DNA from: Kibdelosporangium aridum
Lineage (GTDB): Bacteria; Actinomycetota; Actinomycetes; Mycobacteriales; Pseudonocardiaceae
Direction: 5' to 3'
DNA length: 64,000 nt
Assembly: GCF_900176515.1 (NCBI RefSeq)
Contig: NZ_FWXV01000017.1
Coordinates: forward strand, 1 to 64,000
The notes under the pieces are model-generated. The model did not search any database. It saw only the letters and a list, made by a program, of their open reading frames with translations, and was not told where the DNA came from. The position numbers and the translations under genes are program-made. Position 1 is the stretch's first letter. Every line of letters begins with the position of its first letter. Shown piece after piece: positions 61,367-64,000 of this stretch.

Positions 61367-61753
61367 GTGCCGACCGGACGGGTCAAATGGTACGACTCGG
61401 AGAAGGGCTTCGGGTTCGTCACGCAGGAGGGCGGGGAGGACGTGTACGTCCGTGCATCCGCGCTGCCGCCTGGCGTGACGGGACTCAAGGCGGGACAACG
61501 CATTGAGTTCGGGGTGGCGGACGGCCGCCGTGGCCCGCAGGCGCTTTCGGTGCGGCTGATCGATCCGATGCCCTCGGTCGCCGAGGCGCGCCGCCGCCCG
61601 GCCGAGGAGTTGCACGGCCTCGTCGAGGACATGATCAAGCTGCTGGAAGCCAAGGTGCAGCCGGACCTGCGGCGTGGTCGCTACCCGGATCGCAAGGCCA
61701 CCAAGCGAATCGCCGAAGTCGTCCGCGCCGTCGCGCGGGAGCTCGATCCGTAG
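61367..61753 (+). CDS. cspB: Cold-shock domain protein (CspB-like, extended)
   Basis: 128 residues from GTG 61367 (GTG 61358 also in frame). Cold-shock domain at 1-66 with RNP1-like EKGFGFVTQ and RNP2-like DVYVRASAL, then a C-terminal extension of 60 residues (ELHGLVEDMIKLLEAKVQPDLRRGRYPDR, in short) as in mycobacterial Rv0871. Binds single-stranded nucleic acid; the extension is conserved in actinobacteria and of unknown role. Confidence 0.93.
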   Translation: MPTGRVKWYDSEKGFGFVTQEGGEDVYVRASALPPGVTGLKAGQRIEFGVADGRRGPQALSVRLIDPMPSVAEARRRPAEELHGLVEDMIKLLEAKVQPDLRRGRYPDRKATKRIAEVVRAVARELDP

Positions 61754-61770
61754 ACACACGTGTTCGTGCT

Positions 61771-61793
61771 GCCCCCAAAGCCACTTTGGGGGC
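61771..61793. terminator. Bidirectional terminator
   Basis: GCCCCCAAAG / CTTTGGGGGC, 10-bp perfect stem with 3-base loop, between the Csp gene and the DUF2771 gene. Confidence 0.88.
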
Positions 61794-61801
61794 GTACGGA
61801 C

Positions 61802-62257
61802 TCATGAGGAGACGGTCAGCGCCCAGCTCGCGTCGATGCCGAAGTAGAGCTGCCTGTTCTCGTCGGAGCCCATTTCGCCGATGCGCTGGACTTCGACGTG
61901 CATCAGCTGATCGCCCGCGGTCGGGGTGCGCAGCGTGTACGCGTACGTCTCGCCTGCGCGGAAAAGGGATGAGCGCGCCTTCTGCACGCTGCCGTCCGCG
62001 GCGCGGTACCGGAACACGACCAGCCACGGCGCGTCCGCGATCTGCTTGGGCACGGAGATGCTCAGCGGCTGCCCGCCTGGCACGGCCAACGCTCCCGTCG
62101 GCCTGCACTCCTCAAGCGTCGCGTCGCACGCCGGAGACGGCCCGATGTTGACCGTTTCCCCGTCAGCGAAGAACGTGACCTCGGGGTCGTGTGGCGCGGC
62201 GCAGCCCGCGAGCAGCAGTCCGCCCGCCACCAGCGAGGCGATTCCAAATCGGCGCAC
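61802..62257 (-). CDS. DUF2771 lipoprotein
   Basis: 151 residues. Lipobox LLLAGC, lipid Cys19, then a beta-rich domain with one Cys pair (ACDATLEEC). Matches the DUF2771 family (mycobacterial Rv0875c). Function unknown. It follows the MFS gene by nine bases on the same strand. Confidence 0.88.
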   Translation of the reverse strand: MRRFGIASLVAGGLLLAGCAAPHDPEVTFFADGETVNIGPSPACDATLEECRPTGALAVPGGQPLSISVPKQIADAPWLVVFRYRAADGSVQKARSSLFRAGETYAYTLRTPTAGDQLMHVEVQRIGEMGSDENRQLYFGIDASWALTVSS

Positions 62258-62266
62258 GGCGTGAGA

Positions 62267-64000
62267 CTACGTGGGCTCGGTACCCGCCCGGCGCGCCGGG
62301 GTGGCCCGCCGGACCACGTTGAGCAGGGAATTCCCCTTGGTCGCCAGGATCGTCTGTACCATCCCGAGCCCCAGGATCAGCGAGATCACCAGGAACCCGA
62401 CCCAGAACGTGGTCGGCAGCAACACACCAAGCGCGCCACCGAACACCCAGCCAAGCTGCAGCACGGTTTCCGACCGGCCGAACGCGGACGCCCGTGACTC
62501 TTCCGGCAGGTCGTGCTGGATCACCGCGTCCAGGCTGTTCTTCGCCAGCGCGGCGGCCGTCGCCGCGATCAGGCTGACGATCGCCATCGTGCCGATGCCC
62601 GGCAGGATCGTGGCGACCACAGTGGCTGTGACACACGCGATCACGCAGCCGAGCACCATCTGATCAGGCCGGGTGACCAGCAACCGGGAGCCGATGGCGT
62701 TGCCGCCGAAGCTGCCGATACCGGCCGCGGCCGCGATGATGCCGAGCAACAACAGCTGCTGGAAGGCTTGGCCTTCGGTCTCCGCGCGGATCGCGAACGC
62801 CGAGAACATCATCAGGAAGCCGGTCAGCACTTTGACGGTTCCGTTGGCCCACAACGAGATCACCACGTGCTGGCCCATCGGCTGACGTTTCGGTCTTGTC
62901 GGCGTGGCCGACAGCGTCGCCGGGACTTCGCCTTCGGTGACCTCGACCCACGCCGGGATCCGCATGCCCTGCACGGCGCCGACGACACAGATCAAGGCGG
63001 TGAACCACAACGCGCCCTCTGAGTCGAACATCTGCGTCAGCCCAGCGGCGATACCGCCGAACACCATCCCGGCCGCCAAGCCGAAAACCGTCAGCCGGGC
63101 GTTGGTTTTGGACAGCGTGATCTCGGGCGGCAGGACTCTCGGCGTGACCGCCGCCTTGAGCACCGTGAACGATTTGGACAGCACCATCTTGCCGAGCGCG
63201 GCCGGATACAGCAGCCACGAGTCGAAGTTGGTCGCCATCACGATGCACATCAGCGCCTGGCCCGCGGAGGCTACGCACATCGCCAGCCTGCGGCCGCGCT
63301 GGATCTTGTCCAGTGCCGGACCGATCACGGGCGCGACCAACGCGAACGGAGCCACGGTGATCAGCAGGTACAGCGCGATCTTGCCTTTGCTGCTGTCCGC
63401 GCTCGCGGCCGCGAAGAAGAGTGTGTTCGCCAACGCGACGGCCATTGCCGCGTCGCTGGCGTAGTTCAGCATCGTCGCGTACGTCAGCGACGTGAGGCCG
63501 GACTTGTCGGCGCCGTCAGCGTTCGCAGCTCGCTTGAACGCGCCAACCGCTTGCTGAGTCAGCTGCTTGCTGCGCAACGCCGCCACACGCGTGACGGTCA
63601 GCTTCTTCGGCGCCTGCGGAAGGCCACCACGCGGCAAGGTCGCGGCTTCCGAACCGTGCTGCGCCTCAGGCTGCGGGGGCGGCTGCTGCTGCCGGGGCGG
63701 CTGAGGAGGCCCCTCGTCGTAGTAGTCGTACGGGCCCGTGTGGCCGGTCCTGGGCGCCGGATAGCCGTCCGGACCATATCGCCCCGACGGTGGAGGCAGC
63801 GGCTGCTCACGACGGATCGGGGTGGTCTGGCGGTGCTCCTCAGGAAGCGGAGGAGGGGGCGGAGGCGGCGGCTGCCGCCGCGCGGGCGGTGGTGGCTGTG
63901 GTTGTGGCTGGCTGCCGAACTGCTTGGGTTGGCGCGCGGTCCACTTACGGCCTTTGGACCGGCCCTTGGCAGGCCGATCCCCGCCTTGGTCGTCAGAGCC
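62267..64000 (-). CDS. MFS transporter with proline-rich N-terminal extension; 5' end outside window
   Basis: At least 577 codons, open to the window edge. The membrane part (about 12 helices) begins near SLTYATMLNYASDAAMAVAL and includes a motif A-like PALDKIQRGRRLAM. In front of a TTG at 63637 the same frame continues for 121 codons as a Pro/Gln/Arg-rich region with normal codon use (RSKGRKWTARQPKQF, Pro runs, GPYDYYDEGPP), so the true start is upstream. A similar long disordered N-terminus occurs in mycobacterial Rv0876c, which also adjoins DUF2771. Substrate unknown. Confidence 0.9.
   Translation of the reverse strand, partial: GSDDQGGDRPAKGRSKGRKWTARQPKQFGSQPQPQPPPPARRQPPPPPPPPLPEEHRQTTPIRREQPLPPPSGRYGPDGYPAPRTGHTGPYDYYDEGPPQPPRQQQPPPQPEAQHGSEAATLPRGGLPQAPKKLTVTRVAALRSKQLTQQAVGAFKRAANADGADKSGLTSLTYATMLNYASDAAMAVALANTLFFAAASADSSKGKIALYLLITVAPFALVAPVIGPALDKIQRGRRLAMCVASAGQALMCIVMATNFDSWLLYPAALGKMVLSKSFTVLKAAVTPRVLPPEITLSKTNARLTVFGLAAGMVFGGIAAGLTQMFDSEGALWFTALICVVGAVQGMRIPAWVEVTEGEVPATLSATPTRPKRQPMGQHVVISLWANGTVKVLTGFLMMFSAFAIRAETEGQAFQQLLLLGIIAAAAGIGSFGGNAIGSRLLVTRPDQMVLGCVIACVTATVVATILPGIGTMAIVSLIAATAAALAKNSLDAVIQHDLPEESRASAFGRSETVLQLGWVFGGALGVLLPTTFWVGFLVISLILGLGMVQTILATKGNSLLNVVRRATPARRAGTEPT

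Overview
The window is 64 kb of high-GC DNA with GTG and TTG starts, strong codon bias and short overlapping operons, as in an actinomycete chromosome. A GroEL without a His-rich tail, a complete conservon operon (cvnA-D), an Rpf protein, a bacterial XPB helicase, R2lox and a gene order recalling Mycobacterium Rv0861c-Rv0876c suggest Pseudonocardiales or a near relative. The genus cannot be fixed from sequence alone. No rRNA, tRNA, CRISPR array, intact transposase or prophage was seen.

Layout, left half. 1-0.7 kb is the 3' end of groEL. 0.9-2.5 kb is an SDR/TetR divergent pair with two operators. 2.5-5.2 kb holds a small membrane protein and a HelD-type RNA polymerase motor. 5.2-8.2 kb has an ECF sigma factor with a regulatory-fold partner, then a papain-fold protein whose catalytic Cys is Ser, followed by a small protein sharing its C-terminal domain. 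8.3-17.4 kb holds PspC and a form II CO-dehydrogenase-like molybdoenzyme system as two convergent operons (MoxR-VWA-XdhC on plus; S-L-M-G-CapA on minus). 17.6-21.3 kb has a PNPOx-like protein, a duplicated-domain LppU-like protein, XPB helicase, and a DUF4253 gene with a canonical LexA box on its promoter. 21.8-30.0 kb is a nitrate/sulfonate-type ABC region with three lipoprotein receptors, four permeases and one ATPase, built by duplication of a receptor-permease-permease module.

Layout, right half. 30.3-35.7 kb is the cvn operon behind a long hairpin-rich leader. 35.8-38.3 kb has a truncated amidohydrolase and two divergent patatins. 38.3-39.5 kb is a MerR gene between perfect 13-bp inverted repeats, followed by a dyad-rich patch. 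39.5-46.3 kb carries the XPB-partner-like protein, malic enzyme, a MogA-MoaE fusion, Rpf with a probable c-di-AMP riboswitch, and MoaD. 46.4-50.3 kb holds TetR- and MarR-controlled efflux/hydrolase genes and a TOBE regulator. 50.3-57.5 kb is housekeeping and metabolic genes. 57.5-60.4 kb is a TetR-R2lox-MntH unit linking a Mn/Fe oxidase to Mn uptake. 60.4-64 kb ends with a HAD phosphatase, CspB-like, DUF2771 and an MFS gene that runs off the window.

Themes: molybdenum cofactor use (form II molybdoenzyme, MogA-MoaE, MoaD, XdhC, TOBE regulator), DNA/RNA machinery (HelD, XPB, SOS-controlled DUF4253), and many locally autoregulated units with visible palindromic operators. The most unusual items are the Cys-to-Ser papain homologue with its companion domain, the LexA-controlled DUF4253 gene, and the one-ATPase/three-receptor transporter cluster.
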